A stretch of DNA of 64,000 nucleotides from Pleomorphomonas oryzae DSM 16300 (GCF_000422965.1 NZ_AUHB01000001.1:248001-312000); one strand, 5' to 3'; numbered from the stretch's first letter, positions 18,901 to 28,042 are shown. Made by a program: numbers and translations. Notes: generated from the letters alone by a model not told the origin.

Positions 18901-19369
18901 GCTTGGCGGCAATCAGCTCGCCGATCTGCCCCTGCCGCACCATGGCCGGCGAGCGGGCGCCGGTCGAGGCGTCGGCGAACAGGAGCTGCACGTCGCGGGC
19001 GCGCACGTCCTTGCCGTTGATACGGTAGGAGGAACCGGTCTGCCGTTCGATACGGCGGGTAATCTCCAGGAGATCGGCTTCATTGAAGGCAGGCGGCGCG
19101 GTGCGCAGGTCGTTTCTGAGGACCAGCGTCACTTCGGCGGCGTTGCGGGCTGGCCGTCTGCCGGAACCGGAGAAAATGACGTCGTCCATGCCGGAGGCGC
19201 GCATCGCCTTGTAGGAGCTTTCGCCCATCACCCAGCGCATGGCTTCGACGAGATTGGATTTGCCGCAGCCGTTAGGGCCGACCACGCCGGTCAGGCCGGG
19301 TTCGATGACGAACTCGGAGAAGTCCACGAAGGACTTGAAGCCCTGTATCTTCAGCCGCTCGAACTGCAT
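15911..19369 (-). CDS. smc: Chromosome segregation protein SMC
   Basis: A 1152-residue SMC ATPase. The Walker A motif GPNGCGKSN (residues 31-39) sits in the N-terminal head with the QGQIGELI and EEAAGI blocks. Two long coiled-coil arms rich in Ala, Glu and Arg flank a hinge region at about residues 500-620. The C-terminal head has the ABC signature LLSGGEQALTA, Walker B ICVLDEVDAPLDDANVERY and the H-loop VITHN. SMC organises and separates chromosomes with ScpA and ScpB, which are not in this window. The position after dsbA, DUF721 and mutY is a common alphaproteobacterial arrangement. Alanine-rich GC coding gives long antisense open frames, which are not genes. Confidence 0.97.
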   Translation of the reverse strand: MQFERLKIQGFKSFVDFSEFVIEPGLTGVVGPNGCGKSNLVEAMRWVMGESSYKAMRASGMDDVIFSGSGRRPARNAAEVTLVLRNDLRTAPPAFNEADLLEITRRIERQTGSSYRINGKDVRARDVQLLFADASTGARSPAMVRQGQIGELIAAKPTQRRTILEEAAGISGLHSRRHDAELRLKGAETNLTRMEDVLREIEARLEGLRKQARQAARYRNLSADIRKAEATVAFLRVGDLMIQVEEAEAQMTDSFGAVADAQAAQTEAVRRQAIIAHELPGLRDRAVETAAALQRLRIALAESEAEERRARERLAELSRRAEEIARDRARESALVAENDERLAALADEAETLMAEELGEEERQAEAEALASDIAGRLAEIDADLAAATSAEAEAAALKGSLEREVRDAGLRLDRLLRDLEALDAELAELDERLGADDAIASAREEIELAAATVFEAETSVEDAEAGRRAAEEERLAATGPLAEAERELQKLDTEARTLAKMLDIEHGQLFPPLVDRLIPQKGFETALAAALGEDIEAPIDDRAPAYWTMPGDGSDDPSLPDGVPPLAKFVDGPDVIGRRLRQIGVVKAEDAARLQPRLATGQMLVTLEGALWRWDGYAAAADAPTVAARRLAARNRLAEIDALREAAGELCASRRQVLDGAEARLREAEAEERAAREAVKVAERAASVARDQLLMAERALAETVARRSAAAGQRERLAADAEELAARKAEAEERYAELADAAELTARVHDLRTEAADTRARFSEARAAVDMIRREGELRKRRMEAIERERAGWGDRVRHAAAHLGELDDRLAQVEDERAELIDRPDEIVEARRGLMRAIATAETASTEASDRLRDGEMQAGEADRTAAEALARLSTIREGRVRSEERLAAAKHRLEEYAGEIRDRFDAPLYALRQLAEIDEDAPLPDIVGVETRLERLKVERDKLGGVNLQAEAEQAELEERLDTLVNEREDLIEAIRRLRQGIQNLNREARERLLNAFGIVNAHFQRLFVHLFGGGTAELQLVDAEDPLEAGLEILARPPGKKPQTMTLLSGGEQALTAMALIFAVFLTNPAPICVLDEVDAPLDDANVERYCDLLEEMARSTETRFVVITHNPITMARMNRLFGVTMAERGVSQLVSVDLQTAESFREAS

Positions 19370-19436
19370 TGGCGATCCGCTTCGGCACCACCCTATTCAT
19401 AGAGTGTGACCGTACCATGGACCACCACATCATGAA

Positions 19437-19476
19437 GGCCGCGACGCCGCCCCGGCAAGAGGCGGGCATCGCGGCC
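19437..19476. other. GC-rich inverted repeat between dsbA-like and smc
   Basis: GGCCGCGA (19437-19444) and TCGCGGCC (19469-19476) form an 8-bp stem, extended imperfectly by GCC/GGC pairs inside. It lies in the 141-base gap between the dsbA-like gene and smc, both on the - strand. There is no T-tract on either side, so it is more likely an RNA processing or attenuation structure than a classical terminator. Confidence 0.45.
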
Positions 19477-19510
19477 CTGTTGATATCCGGCGGTTATCAC
19501 CAGTTGAGAA

Positions 19511-20161
19511 TCAGAGCAGCGGGTCGATCTTGGCCGACATCTCGTCGATCGACATGAAGCCGACTTCCCGCTTGCCGTTGATGAAGAAGGTGGGCGTGCC
19601 GGTGATGCCGAAGGCATCGGCGCCGTGCTTGCGCGTCTCGTTGATGTTGTCGAGCAGCTTCTGATCGGTCAACGTCGCTTCGAAGGTGGCCGGCGAATAG
19701 CCGAACTGCTTGGACACATTGCGCAAGCCGGAGAGCGGATCGTCGACGAAGGCCCACTGGTCCTGCGTCTTGAAGAGGTAGGCTACCACATCGAAATACT
19801 TGCCACCCGGAGCGTTGCGGGCCAGCATGAAACCGGCTGCCGCCAGCGGATCAAGCGGGAACTCCCGGATCACGAAGTAGATCTTGCCGGTATCTATATA
19901 CTTGGTCTTGATCGCATCGAAGGTCTTGTTATGGAAGTCGGCGCAATGGCTGCAGGTCATCGACATATATTCGACGATCTTCACCTTGGCATCGGGATTG
20001 CCGAGAGCCATCTCGGGCAGCACGCCCGGCTTCATCAGTTCGGTCACGTCGACTGTGGCTGCCGGCTCCTGCGCAAAAGCCAGTCCGGGGAATGACGCCA
20101 TGGCGGCAAAGCCGGCCGCGGCAATTGCGGTGGTCATAAGAAAGCGGCGGCGAGTCAACAT
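19511..20161 (-). CDS. Periplasmic DsbA-family thiol oxidoreductase
   Basis: A 216-residue secreted thioredoxin-fold protein. The N-terminus has twin arginines in a Tat-like TRRRFLM followed by a hydrophobic stretch and an AFA/QE cleavage site near residue 30. The active site is Cys70-Ser-His-Cys73 in MTCSHCADF, and the cis-proline loop is GTPTFFING. This matches the DsbA/DsbG-like (Thioredoxin_4, Com1-like) group that sits upstream of smc in many alphaproteobacteria. It should form or shuffle disulfides in the periplasm; the redox partner is not known. Confidence 0.92.
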   Translation of the reverse strand: MLTRRRFLMTTAIAAAGFAAMASFPGLAFAQEPAATVDVTELMKPGVLPEMALGNPDAKVKIVEYMSMTCSHCADFHNKTFDAIKTKYIDTGKIYFVIREFPLDPLAAAGFMLARNAPGGKYFDVVAYLFKTQDQWAFVDDPLSGLRNVSKQFGYSPATFEATLTDQKLLDNINETRKHGADAFGITGTPTFFINGKREVGFMSIDEMSAKIDPLL

Positions 20162-20325
20162 GTCGTTCCCTTCCGGATAACGGGCCTAGCAGGCAAGTCA
20201 TTGGCGGCAAATTATGGCAAGGACGCGTCATTGGGAAGAGGACGAAGTTTCCGCCTGCGATCTGCTGTTATCAGGCATCCCGGCGGCATCGCCCTGAAGT
20301 CATCGGCGAGGCTTGCAGTATCTTC

Positions 20326-20853
20326 TCAACGCTGGCTCCGGACATCACCGCTGATGGCTCGCCCCAGCCGCTCCACCGCCGCCTTCAGGCCGTCATCGGT
20401 AATGCCGGATGCCAATGACTGCACCCTTGCCTCCGCTTCCGGTGAAAGCTTGACCGGCCGAGGTTTCGGCCGCGGACCGATCCTCACCGGCGGCAGTTGC
20501 AGCGGTTTCAGGCGACCCACGACGCGATAGCCAAAGAACGTGTTGATGCGTTCGATCAGTTGCGGCGCCTCAAGCGTCAGGCGCATCGCCGCCGCCCCGG
20601 AGCAGCGTACGGTGAGGACGGCCGGCTCGTGCACTTCCTCTTCGATCAATCCCTTCGGCCGTCGCGGCCAGGAAAGCTGATCGGGCGCGGTGGTTTCGGC
20701 ATAGGCGGGACCAACAATATCCGGCCAGTGGGCAACAAGGTCGAGCGTGGCGAAGCCGCGTTTGCGGCAGGCGGCATTGAGCGGCTCGGCGATGATGTCG
20801 GCCAGCGGTCGCACCCCTTTGTAGACGAAAGCCGGTTTTCTCACGCGCGCCAT
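20326..20853 (-). CDS. DUF721 (DciA-like) domain protein
   Basis: A 175-residue protein with a DUF721 domain (about residues 10-110: PLADIIAEPLNAACRKRGFATLDLVAHWPDIVG, then LTVRCSGAAAMRLTLEAPQLIERINTFFGYRVVGRLK) and a proline- and arginine-rich linker to a short C-terminal helix. DUF721 includes the DciA replicative-helicase loaders of many bacteria; whether this alphaproteobacterial version acts in helicase loading is inference. It is divergent from mutY, with 48 bases between the starts. Confidence 0.85.
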   Translation of the reverse strand: MARVRKPAFVYKGVRPLADIIAEPLNAACRKRGFATLDLVAHWPDIVGPAYAETTAPDQLSWPRRPKGLIEEEVHEPAVLTVRCSGAAAMRLTLEAPQLIERINTFFGYRVVGRLKPLQLPPVRIGPRPKPRPVKLSPEAEARVQSLASGITDDGLKAAVERLGRAISGDVRSQR

Positions 20854-20901
20854 CTGCTATGGAACCTCCAGTGTTCCGTCCTCGAACTCAGGTTATCCCA
20901 C

Positions 20902-22008
20902 ATGCCGGTGCCGTCCGCCACAGCCCTTCTCGACTGGTACGACGTCCACGCCCGCCGGCTGCCCTGGCGGGTGCCGCCGGAAGATCGCAAGTTGGGCATA
21001 CTGCCTGATCCCTACCGCATCTGGCTTTCCGAGGTGATGCTGCAGCAGACGACGGTAGCCGCGGTCAAAAGCTATTTCCTCGATTTTCTGACGCGTTGGC
21101 CGACGCTGCAGGCGCTTGCCGCCGCGCCGCGCGACGAGGTGATGGCCGCCTGGGCAGGGCTCGGCTATTACTCGCGCGCCCGCAATCTCAAGGCCTGCGC
21201 AGAGGCGGTGGCACGTGATCACGGCGGCCGCTTTCCGGAAACGGTGGAGGGTCTCGCCACCCTGCCCGGTATCGGCCCCTATACGGCCGCAGCCATTGCG
21301 GCCATTGCCTTCGACGTTCCGGCCGCCGTCGTCGACGGTAATGTCGAACGAGTGGTTGCCCGCCTGTTCGCACTGGAAACGCCGCTGCCCGACGTCAAAC
21401 CGGAGATCCGCCGCCTGACGGCGACGCTGACACCGGAAAAGCGCCCCGGCGATTTCGCACAGGCGATGATGGATCTCGGTGCCACCATCTGCACGCCGAA
21501 GCGGCCGGCCTGCGCACTCTGCCCTTGGTCGGAGCCTTGTCTCGCCCGACGGCGCGGCGATGCCGAAACCCTGCCGCGCCGGAAGGCCAAGGCCGAACGG
21601 CCGACGCGTTACGGCGTCGCTTTCGTTGCCCGCCGGTTCGACGGCGCGCTGCTGGTGCGTCGCCGCCCTGACAAGGGGCTGCTTGGCGGCATGCTGGAAG
21701 TGCCCGGCAGCGATTGGCAGGAAGGCGCATCACCGGCAGCCGCACCACCATTCCAGGCCGACTGGAAGAGCGCCGGAATAGTCGAGCATACGTTCACTCA
21801 TTTCCACCTCATGCTATCGGTGAACACGACGAACGTTGGCGACCGGCCGCCACCTGCCGACTGTTTCTGGCTTGAGGCCGCCGCCGTGGCCGGCGAGGCG
21901 TTGCCTTCCGTCATGCGCAAGGTGGTGGAAATGGGAACAGGAGCGTCAACGCGACGGCCACGCCAGCGCTCCCGTAAAGAGGGCACTATTTTCGACGGCG
22001 ATTTTTGA
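20902..22008 (+). CDS. mutY: A/G-specific adenine glycosylase
   Basis: A 368-residue MutY that removes adenine mispaired with 8-oxoguanine. The helix-hairpin-helix LPGIGPYTAAAI and the catalytic Glu44 (SEVMLQQTT) and Asp145 (VVDGNVERV) are intact. The 4Fe-4S ligands are Cys197, Cys204, Cys207 and Cys213 (C-x6-C-x2-C-x5-C). The C-terminal NUDIX-like domain that recognises 8-oxoG follows (YGVAFVARRFDGALLVRRRPDKGLLGGMLEVPGSDW). The frame is open upstream inside DUF721 territory on the opposite strand; the ATG at 20902 gives the family N-terminus. Confidence 0.96.
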   Translation: MPVPSATALLDWYDVHARRLPWRVPPEDRKLGILPDPYRIWLSEVMLQQTTVAAVKSYFLDFLTRWPTLQALAAAPRDEVMAAWAGLGYYSRARNLKACAEAVARDHGGRFPETVEGLATLPGIGPYTAAAIAAIAFDVPAAVVDGNVERVVARLFALETPLPDVKPEIRRLTATLTPEKRPGDFAQAMMDLGATICTPKRPACALCPWSEPCLARRRGDAETLPRRKAKAERPTRYGVAFVARRFDGALLVRRRPDKGLLGGMLEVPGSDWQEGASPAAAPPFQADWKSAGIVEHTFTHFHLMLSVNTTNVGDRPPPADCFWLEAAAVAGEALPSVMRKVVEMGTGASTRRPRQRSRKEGTIFDGDF

Positions 22009-22240
22009 TTGAATCATTCCGATCGGTTACGACCATCGTCGCATCGCAACTTACTTGGTGATTAACGGCTTCAGTGAGATAATGCGTTCATTAGGGCAAA
22101 GCCCGACAGTCATTTGATCGGCCAGCTCTGGGTTGGGCTAATCCGGTGCGGCAAGGCCGAGCGATAGATATTTTGAGAGTAGGCCAATCCCGCATGCCGA
22201 ACGGCACGGATTTGAAAACTGATCGCCGATAAAAGAAATG

Positions 22241-22272
22241 GCTCTCCGCACCGTCGGAGAGCCTTCTTTTTA
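22241..22272. terminator. Bidirectional intrinsic terminator between mutY and ccrM
   Basis: GGCTCTCCG (22241-22249) and CGGAGAGCC (22256-22264) form a 9-bp stem with a 6-base loop. It is followed by TTCTTTTT on the + strand, and on the - strand by ATTTCTTTTATC. It lies 28 bases after the ccrM stop codon; the mutY stop is 232 bases away. Confidence 0.9.
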
Positions 22273-22292
22273 TGTGTTGGGGCGATGGTTTC

Positions 22293-23589
<1,297 letters not shown>

Positions 23590-23628
23590 CTATACCAGCG
23601 AAACGAGGCGAAGCTTCCGCCCCACCAC

Positions 23629-24135
23629 TCATTCCCGCCAGAGAAAATCGCGCTTGCCGACGGGCATGCCGAGATGGCGCAGGATGTCGTAGGCGGTGGT
23701 CAGGTGGAAATAGAAGTTGGGGAACGCATAACCCTGAAGATAGTCGATGGCTTTCAGCTCCATCGTTTCGTGGCGAAGCTTCAGCGTAACGATCGCCTCC
23801 TCACGGCCGTTGACAGCGGCGGCGGGCACCGATGCAACGAAGGCGAGCGTCTTTTCGATGCGGGCATATAATTCTGCAAAGGTCTGCTCGGTGTCGGCAT
23901 ACGAGGGAATGTCGAGGTCGCCGAGGCGAGCCATGGCGCCCTTGGCGTGGTCGGTGGCGATTTGTACCTGCCGCTTCAGTTCGAACATGTCCGGCGCGAG
24001 GCGAGCCCCGAGTATGGCTTCCTCGGAAAGGTTGCGCGCCGGGCCTTCGGCCTCACCAATCTTGAGAAGATGGACAAGCGATTTGAGGCGGGCCGTGAAG
24101 ACCGGCGCCGCAATGGCGTGAAGCTCGATGGTCAT
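23629..24135 (-). CDS. DUF1993 domain protein
   Basis: A 168-residue helical protein matching the DUF1993 pattern: LARLKSLVHLLKIGEAEG-type first helices, EEAILGARLAPDMFELKRQVQIATDHAKGAMARLG, then FAELYARIEKTLAFV and a C-terminal FPNFYFHLTTAYDILRHLGMPVGKRDFL. The family has a DinB-like four-helix appearance and no established function. The MTIELHAIA start at 24135 was preferred over an upstream ATG at 24222, which adds only a basic, non-conserved leader. Confidence 0.85.
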   Translation of the reverse strand: MTIELHAIAAPVFTARLKSLVHLLKIGEAEGPARNLSEEAILGARLAPDMFELKRQVQIATDHAKGAMARLGDLDIPSYADTEQTFAELYARIEKTLAFVASVPAAAVNGREEAIVTLKLRHETMELKAIDYLQGYAFPNFYFHLTTAYDILRHLGMPVGKRDFLWRE

Positions 24136-24234
24136 GAGAAGTCCTTCCAGCTGGCGGAACGCTTCCAACTGGCGCTCCTGCACGCGCCTCATTAGCCGGA
24201 CGCGGCGGCTTGAACCAGTCAACTCTCGGAGATG

Positions 24235-24936
24235 TCAGCCCTTGCGACCGGTCAATCCGGCGACCATGCCGACAGGCAGGCGAACGGCGAGCAGCAGGCC
24301 CGCCAACACGCCCTTGGCGCCGCCACCAGCCAGCGCGCCATCCTGACCATCGGCGATCACCCGTACCACCGGCGTCCGGAGACGGATAAGCCGGCGCCGC
24401 CCGACACGTCGGATCAGATCGACGCCAGCCAAGCCGTCATGCCGGACGAAACCGCCGAGTTCGCGCAAATAGTTCCTGGAGATGATCAGGCCTTGGTCGG
24501 GATGCGTCACGCCGGCCAGGCGGCCGAACAGGCGCAATAGATAGTGCTTGAGGCTGCCGGCAATCGTATCGTCGTCGGACGCGAGGCGGAAGACGGCTGC
24601 GAACCGGCTGTCACCGTGCCGGAGACGCCGCTCCACCGCCGCCTGCAGATCGCTCTCCCAGCCGGGATCGAGCAGCACGCCGGGACGCAGGAACATCAGG
24701 AACTCGCCGCGCTGGGCGGCCGCTGCCCCGATCGCGCAGCGCGCCCAAGCGCCACCTGACCCGGAAATGAGATCGCAGCCTGTCCCTTCGGCAACAAGAC
24801 GCGTCTGATCATCCGAGCCGCCATCGACCACCACCACTTCGCGCACCGTGCCATCAGCGGCGGCAGTGACCAGCGTCGCAAGCGTACGAACGAGGGCTTC
24901 CTCGCTGTTTCGAGTGGGGATGACGACCGAGATCAT
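24235..24936 (-). CDS. Glycosyltransferase family 2 protein
   Basis: A 233-residue GT-A fold protein. The N-terminus ISVVIPTRNSEEALVRTLATLV and the VVVVDGGSDDQTR nucleotide-binding aspartate motif are clear. The usual DxD-type site is weak (FLRPGVLLDPGWE). A C-terminal hydrophobic stretch (GVLAGLLLAVRLPVGMVAGL) may associate with the membrane. No polysaccharide genes lie nearby, and the substrate is unknown. Confidence 0.85.
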   Translation of the reverse strand: MISVVIPTRNSEEALVRTLATLVTAAADGTVREVVVVDGGSDDQTRLVAEGTGCDLISGSGGAWARCAIGAAAAQRGEFLMFLRPGVLLDPGWESDLQAAVERRLRHGDSRFAAVFRLASDDDTIAGSLKHYLLRLFGRLAGVTHPDQGLIISRNYLRELGGFVRHDGLAGVDLIRRVGRRRLIRLRTPVVRVIADGQDGALAGGGAKGVLAGLLLAVRLPVGMVAGLTGRKG

Positions 24937-25149
24937 ACTTTCGTTCTAGCGGGTTTCCCTGGGAAGCGCGAGCCCGTCCGAACGCGGACATGCGCTTGAC
25001 TGACCGCGATCGGACATCACCCCGGTTTTGCTTTCTCGCGCATGATTTTTGCGCTTCCCCCTCACGGTTTTCCCAAAGGACTCTTCGTCCCTCGGTGAAA
25101 CCGAGCAGGCAGGACGTGCGCAATGCTTACAGGTGGATAATGCAAGAAT

Positions 25150-25164
25150 GTTCTTGACCTGTTC
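25150..25164. promoter_or_regulatory. LexA (SOS) box GTTC-N7-GTTC
   Basis: A perfect match to the alphaproteobacterial LexA operator (GTTC at 25150-25153 and 25161-25164 with exactly 7 bases between). It overlaps the -35 element of the promoter in front of the radical SAM gene, the ideal position for repression. Confidence 0.75.
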
Positions 25165-25181
25165 TCATCCACGCATAAGAT
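25154..25181 (+). promoter_or_regulatory. Promoter of the radical SAM gene; probably leaderless transcript
   Basis: A -35 element TTGACC (25154-25159) and a -10 element TAAGAT (25176-25181) are separated by 16 bases. With normal spacing the transcript would begin at about 25188, which is the A of the ATG, so the mRNA would have no leader and no ribosome-binding site. The LexA box overlaps the -35 element. Confidence 0.6.
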
Positions 25182-25187
25182 CAAATC

Positions 25188-26315
25188 ATGAACATCGCAT
25201 ACCGCCCCCTCACAGAGCCCATCCCGGTGCCGGAGATCGCCGATACGGCGGTCATCGCCGGCCGTCGGCGTGGCCGGGGCGCGGGCATCAATCCTTCGGG
25301 CCGGTTCGAGGCTTATGCCCGCACCACCTTCGATGACGGCTGGAGCGACAGCGACGAGCTGCCGCCCTTCAAGACGACGGTGCAGGTCGAGCCGGCGCGG
25401 ACCATCATCACTCGCAACGATAGTCCAGACATTGCCTTCGACCGGTCGCTGAACCCTTATCGCGGCTGCGAACACGGCTGCGTCTACTGCTACGCCCGGC
25501 CGAACCACGCCTATCTCGGCCTGTCGCCGGGCTTGGATTTCGAGACCCAGCTCTACGCCAAGACCAACGCGGCGGACGTGCTGGAGCGCCAGCTCAGCGC
25601 GCCGTCCTACCAGCCAAAAGTGATCGCCATCGGTACGGCCACCGACGCCTACCAGCCGATCGAGAAGGAACAGAAGATCACCCGACGGGTGTTGGAAGTG
25701 CTGGCGAAGACCCAGCATCCGGCGCTGATCATCACCAAATCGGCGCTGGTTCTTCGCGATCTCGACATTCTTCAGCCGATGGCTGAACAGGGGCTGGTCA
25801 AAGTGGCGATCTCGATCACCACGCTGGATCGGCGCCTGGCGCGCGCCATGGAGCCGCGAGCTTCCAGCCCGCAACGTCGCCTTGAGACCATCCAGAAACT
25901 GACGGCTGCCGGCATCCCGGTCGGTATCATGATGGCACCGATCATTCCGGCGGTTACCGACAGCGAGATCGAGCGCATTCTCGAAGCGGCCCATACCTTC
26001 GGTGCCCGTGAGGCCGGCTATGTGCTGCTGCGCCTGCCTCTTGAAGTGTCGGAGATCTTCCGGGAGTTTTTGCTGCGCGAGCTGCCCGACCGCTATCGGC
26101 ACGTCATGAACGTGCTGAAATCGATGCGCGGTGGTAAGGACTACGATGCAGAATGGGGCAAGCGCATGCGCGGTACCGGCCCCTATGCCTGGCAGATCGG
26201 CCGGAGGTTTGAGCTGACCGCCAAGCGCCTCGGCCTCAACAAGCACCGGATCAAGCTCGATACCGAGAAATTCCTGAAGCCGGGCAATGGCGGCGTTCAG
26301 CTCAGCCTGTTCTGA
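25188..26315 (+). CDS. PA0069-type radical SAM protein (SplB-like)
   Basis: A 375-residue radical SAM enzyme. The 4Fe-4S motif CxxxCxxC is Cys94, Cys98 and Cys101 (YRGCEHGCVYCYARP), followed by LSPGLDFETQLYAK, VIAIGTATDAYQPIE and LIITKSALVLRDLDIL, which define the PA0069/Rv2578c group distantly related to spore photoproduct lyase. The reaction of this group is not established; a DNA repair role is suggested by its similarity to SplB and by the LexA box over its promoter. No Shine-Dalgarno sequence precedes the ATG, which fits a leaderless mRNA. Confidence 0.88.
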   Translation: MNIAYRPLTEPIPVPEIADTAVIAGRRRGRGAGINPSGRFEAYARTTFDDGWSDSDELPPFKTTVQVEPARTIITRNDSPDIAFDRSLNPYRGCEHGCVYCYARPNHAYLGLSPGLDFETQLYAKTNAADVLERQLSAPSYQPKVIAIGTATDAYQPIEKEQKITRRVLEVLAKTQHPALIITKSALVLRDLDILQPMAEQGLVKVAISITTLDRRLARAMEPRASSPQRRLETIQKLTAAGIPVGIMMAPIIPAVTDSEIERILEAAHTFGAREAGYVLLRLPLEVSEIFREFLLRELPDRYRHVMNVLKSMRGGKDYDAEWGKRMRGTGPYAWQIGRRFELTAKRLGLNKHRIKLDTEKFLKPGNGGVQLSLF

Positions 26316-26337
26316 GCGGCACAGGAGTTGGAGAAAT

Positions 26338-26505
26338 CTACGGTTCAGGTTGCCAAATCGAGCGCCCCTCACATTCGGCTGTCAGAAAACGCCATGAGCC
26401 TTGATGTTCGACGCATCCTCTAGGGCTGAGGTGTGTTCCAAGATAGGCGATTCCTGTCGCCAAGATCAGGATCAGAGCGATGAGTACCCGGTCTCTGGCT
26501 CGCAT
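26338..26505 (-). CDS. Candidate small membrane or secreted protein (55 aa)
   Basis: An open frame of 55 codons starts at 26505 with AAGGA about 5 bases upstream. It begins MRARDR, then a hydrophobic helix (VLIALILILATGIAYLG, residues 7-23), and ends in a polar tail with two cysteines (Cys31 and Cys45). The basic-hydrophobic-polar order is that of a small membrane-anchored or secreted protein. No family was recognised, and it could still be chance. It is convergent with the radical SAM gene. Confidence 0.4.
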   Translation of the reverse strand: MRARDRVLIALILILATGIAYLGTHLSPRGCVEHQGSWRFLTAECEGRSIWQPEP

Positions 26506-26525
26506 GACATCCTTGGGGCCCCTTT

Positions 26526-26546
26526 GACATACTGCGCTGATATGTC
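26526..26546. promoter_or_regulatory. Inverted repeat GACATA-N9-TATGTC
   Basis: A perfect 6-base dyad with a 9-base centre, 21 bases upstream of the small - strand gene and about 170 bases upstream of the zincin gene. The spacing is that of a typical dimeric repressor site. No regulator is adjacent. Confidence 0.35.
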
Positions 26547-26715
26547 GAAAGGCGCCTTTGCTCTATATGCGATATGGTTCTGAGATGGCGAGGACACTGT
26601 ACCCGTTCAATCTCTGGTGCTTTGCTTTTGCCAGCGAGAGTTCCTTTCCCTTGACGCCCTACCAATCCAACGACACTTCTGAAGCGTGACGTAAGGATTG
26701 GGAGGGAAGCCGTTT

Positions 26716-27147
26716 ATGGGACTCTTCGGCAGCAGCGCGAAATTCGACTGGAAGGACCTGAAGGCGCCGGAGCTTGATGACTTCGAGACGATGGCGGCGG
26801 AGGCCTATGCCGCCCTGCCGGCAGATTTCCGGGCAATGACCGGCGAGATCGAGATCCGCGTTGCCGACTTTCCCGACGAGGAAGTCGTCAAGGAGATGGA
26901 GCTCGAAAGCGATTTCGACATCCTCGGCCTGTTCTATGGCACCGGCCTCGCCCACGACACCGCGATACCGGAAACCGGCCGGCTGCCCAACCGCGTCTGG
27001 CTCTATCGGCGTCCCATCCTCGATTATTGGGCCGAGCATGAGGAAACGCTGGGCGACATCGTCAGCCATGTGCTGGTCCACGAAATCGGCCATCATTTCG
27101 GCCTCAGCGACGACGACATGTATGGCGTCGAGGACAACGAGCCATGA
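26716..27147 (+). CDS. Metallopeptidase family protein (zincin-like, DUF1025)
   Basis: A 143-residue cytosolic protein with the zinc motif HEIGH at residues 122-126, continuing HFGLSDDDM, the signature of the small zincin-like family formerly DUF1025. The start ATG at 26716 is preceded by GGGAGGG. It shares 4 bases with the next MBL gene, so the two are co-translated. Proteolytic activity has not been shown for most members. Confidence 0.88.
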   Translation: MGLFGSSAKFDWKDLKAPELDDFETMAAEAYAALPADFRAMTGEIEIRVADFPDEEVVKEMELESDFDILGLFYGTGLAHDTAIPETGRLPNRVWLYRRPILDYWAEHEETLGDIVSHVLVHEIGHHFGLSDDDMYGVEDNEP

Positions 27148-28016
27148 CCGACACCAGCACTCTCCGCATTCTGGAGCCCGCGTCCGGCGTCTTCGCCTAT
27201 TATGACGGGCGCGTGCCCGGCGTCCGCCTGCACTCGGCCGCCGCAAACTGGCTCGATGACGGCGCTTATAGCTTGGGCATCGCCTCCTATGCCGTCGCCA
27301 ATGGCCGCGAGGCGATCGTCTTCGACAGCCACATCTCGATCGATCACGCCCGCGCGGTTCGCAACCATCTCGAAGGGCTCGGCGTCACCCGCTTCACACT
27401 GGTCCTCAGCCATTGGCACGACGATCACGTGGCCGGAAACGCCGTCTTCGCCGACGGGCCGATTGTCGCCCACCGCCTGACGCGCAACGCGCTCACTGCC
27501 AATCGCGATAAGCTCGAAAATGGCGACCCGCCGATCCGGCCCTTGGTGCTGCCGACCGAAATCTTCGATGACGGGCTGACGTTCAGCGTTGGCGACCGCA
27601 CCGTTGAAGCCATGCACTTTGCCATCCATAGTGCCGATGGCGTGGTGCTGCGGCTGGCCGACGTCGGCCTTCTGCTCGCCGGAGACGTCGTCGAGGATAC
27701 CATCACCTACATTTCCGAGGCTGAGCAGACACCGAAGCATGTTGCCGAGCTCGGGCGGCTCGCCGCCCTGCCCTTCCGCAGAATTCTACCGGCGCATGGG
27801 GCACCTGAGCGGATCGCTGCCGGCGGTTACGATAGCCGCATCATCACAGCCAACCGCGACTATCTCCGGCGGCTGCTGGCCGGCGAGGGACGCGATGGCA
27901 CGCCGCTGTCCACCTTCGTTGCCGACGATGTGGCGGCCGGCCGGATCGGCTATTTCGAGCCTTACGAGGCGATACATCAGGCCAATCTCAAGGCGTTGGC
28001 AGCGGCGGGTCTTTAG
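27144..28016 (+). CDS. MBL-fold metallo-hydrolase
   Basis: A 290-residue metallo-beta-lactamase fold enzyme. The zinc motif HxHxDH is SHWHDDHVAGN, with the later ligands in LLAGD (Asp) and PAHGAPE (His). The N-terminus (FAYYDGRVPG...NWLDDGAYSLGIASYAV) does not match the first MBL protein in this window, so the two are not recent copies. It overlaps the zincin gene (ATGA). The substrate is unknown. Confidence 0.88.
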   Translation: MTDTSTLRILEPASGVFAYYDGRVPGVRLHSAAANWLDDGAYSLGIASYAVANGREAIVFDSHISIDHARAVRNHLEGLGVTRFTLVLSHWHDDHVAGNAVFADGPIVAHRLTRNALTANRDKLENGDPPIRPLVLPTEIFDDGLTFSVGDRTVEAMHFAIHSADGVVLRLADVGLLLAGDVVEDTITYISEAEQTPKHVAELGRLAALPFRRILPAHGAPERIAAGGYDSRIITANRDYLRRLLAGEGRDGTPLSTFVADDVAAGRIGYFEPYEAIHQANLKALAAAGL

Positions 28017-28042
28017 GATCCGCCGCCGCAGCCATTGGCTGC

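Larger units (their letters stand above)
26316..26715. other. 400-base gap between the radical SAM and zincin genes
   Basis: The gap has no long gene. It holds a candidate 55-codon gene on the - strand (26338-26505) and a GACATA-N9-TATGTC inverted repeat (26526-26546). Just before the zincin start there is GGGAGGG (26700-26706), a good ribosome-binding site. No repeat, tRNA or insertion element was recognised. Confidence 0.6.

Noticed and set aside
17585-19402. 605-codon open frame antisense to smc, and similar long antisense frames over uvrA (32043-33902), valS (38941-40569) and the ABC operon (49091-51028)
   Set aside because: They are mirror frames of GC-rich coding sequence, have no family motifs, and the sense frames carry complete, conserved proteins.
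19437-19476. Intrinsic terminator between dsbA-like and smc
   Set aside because: The stem is good but no T-run follows on either strand, so it was kept only as an inverted repeat.
26401-26583. 60-codon + strand frame in the gap before the zincin gene
   Set aside because: No ribosome-binding site and no plausible protein composition; the - strand 55-codon frame is better supported.
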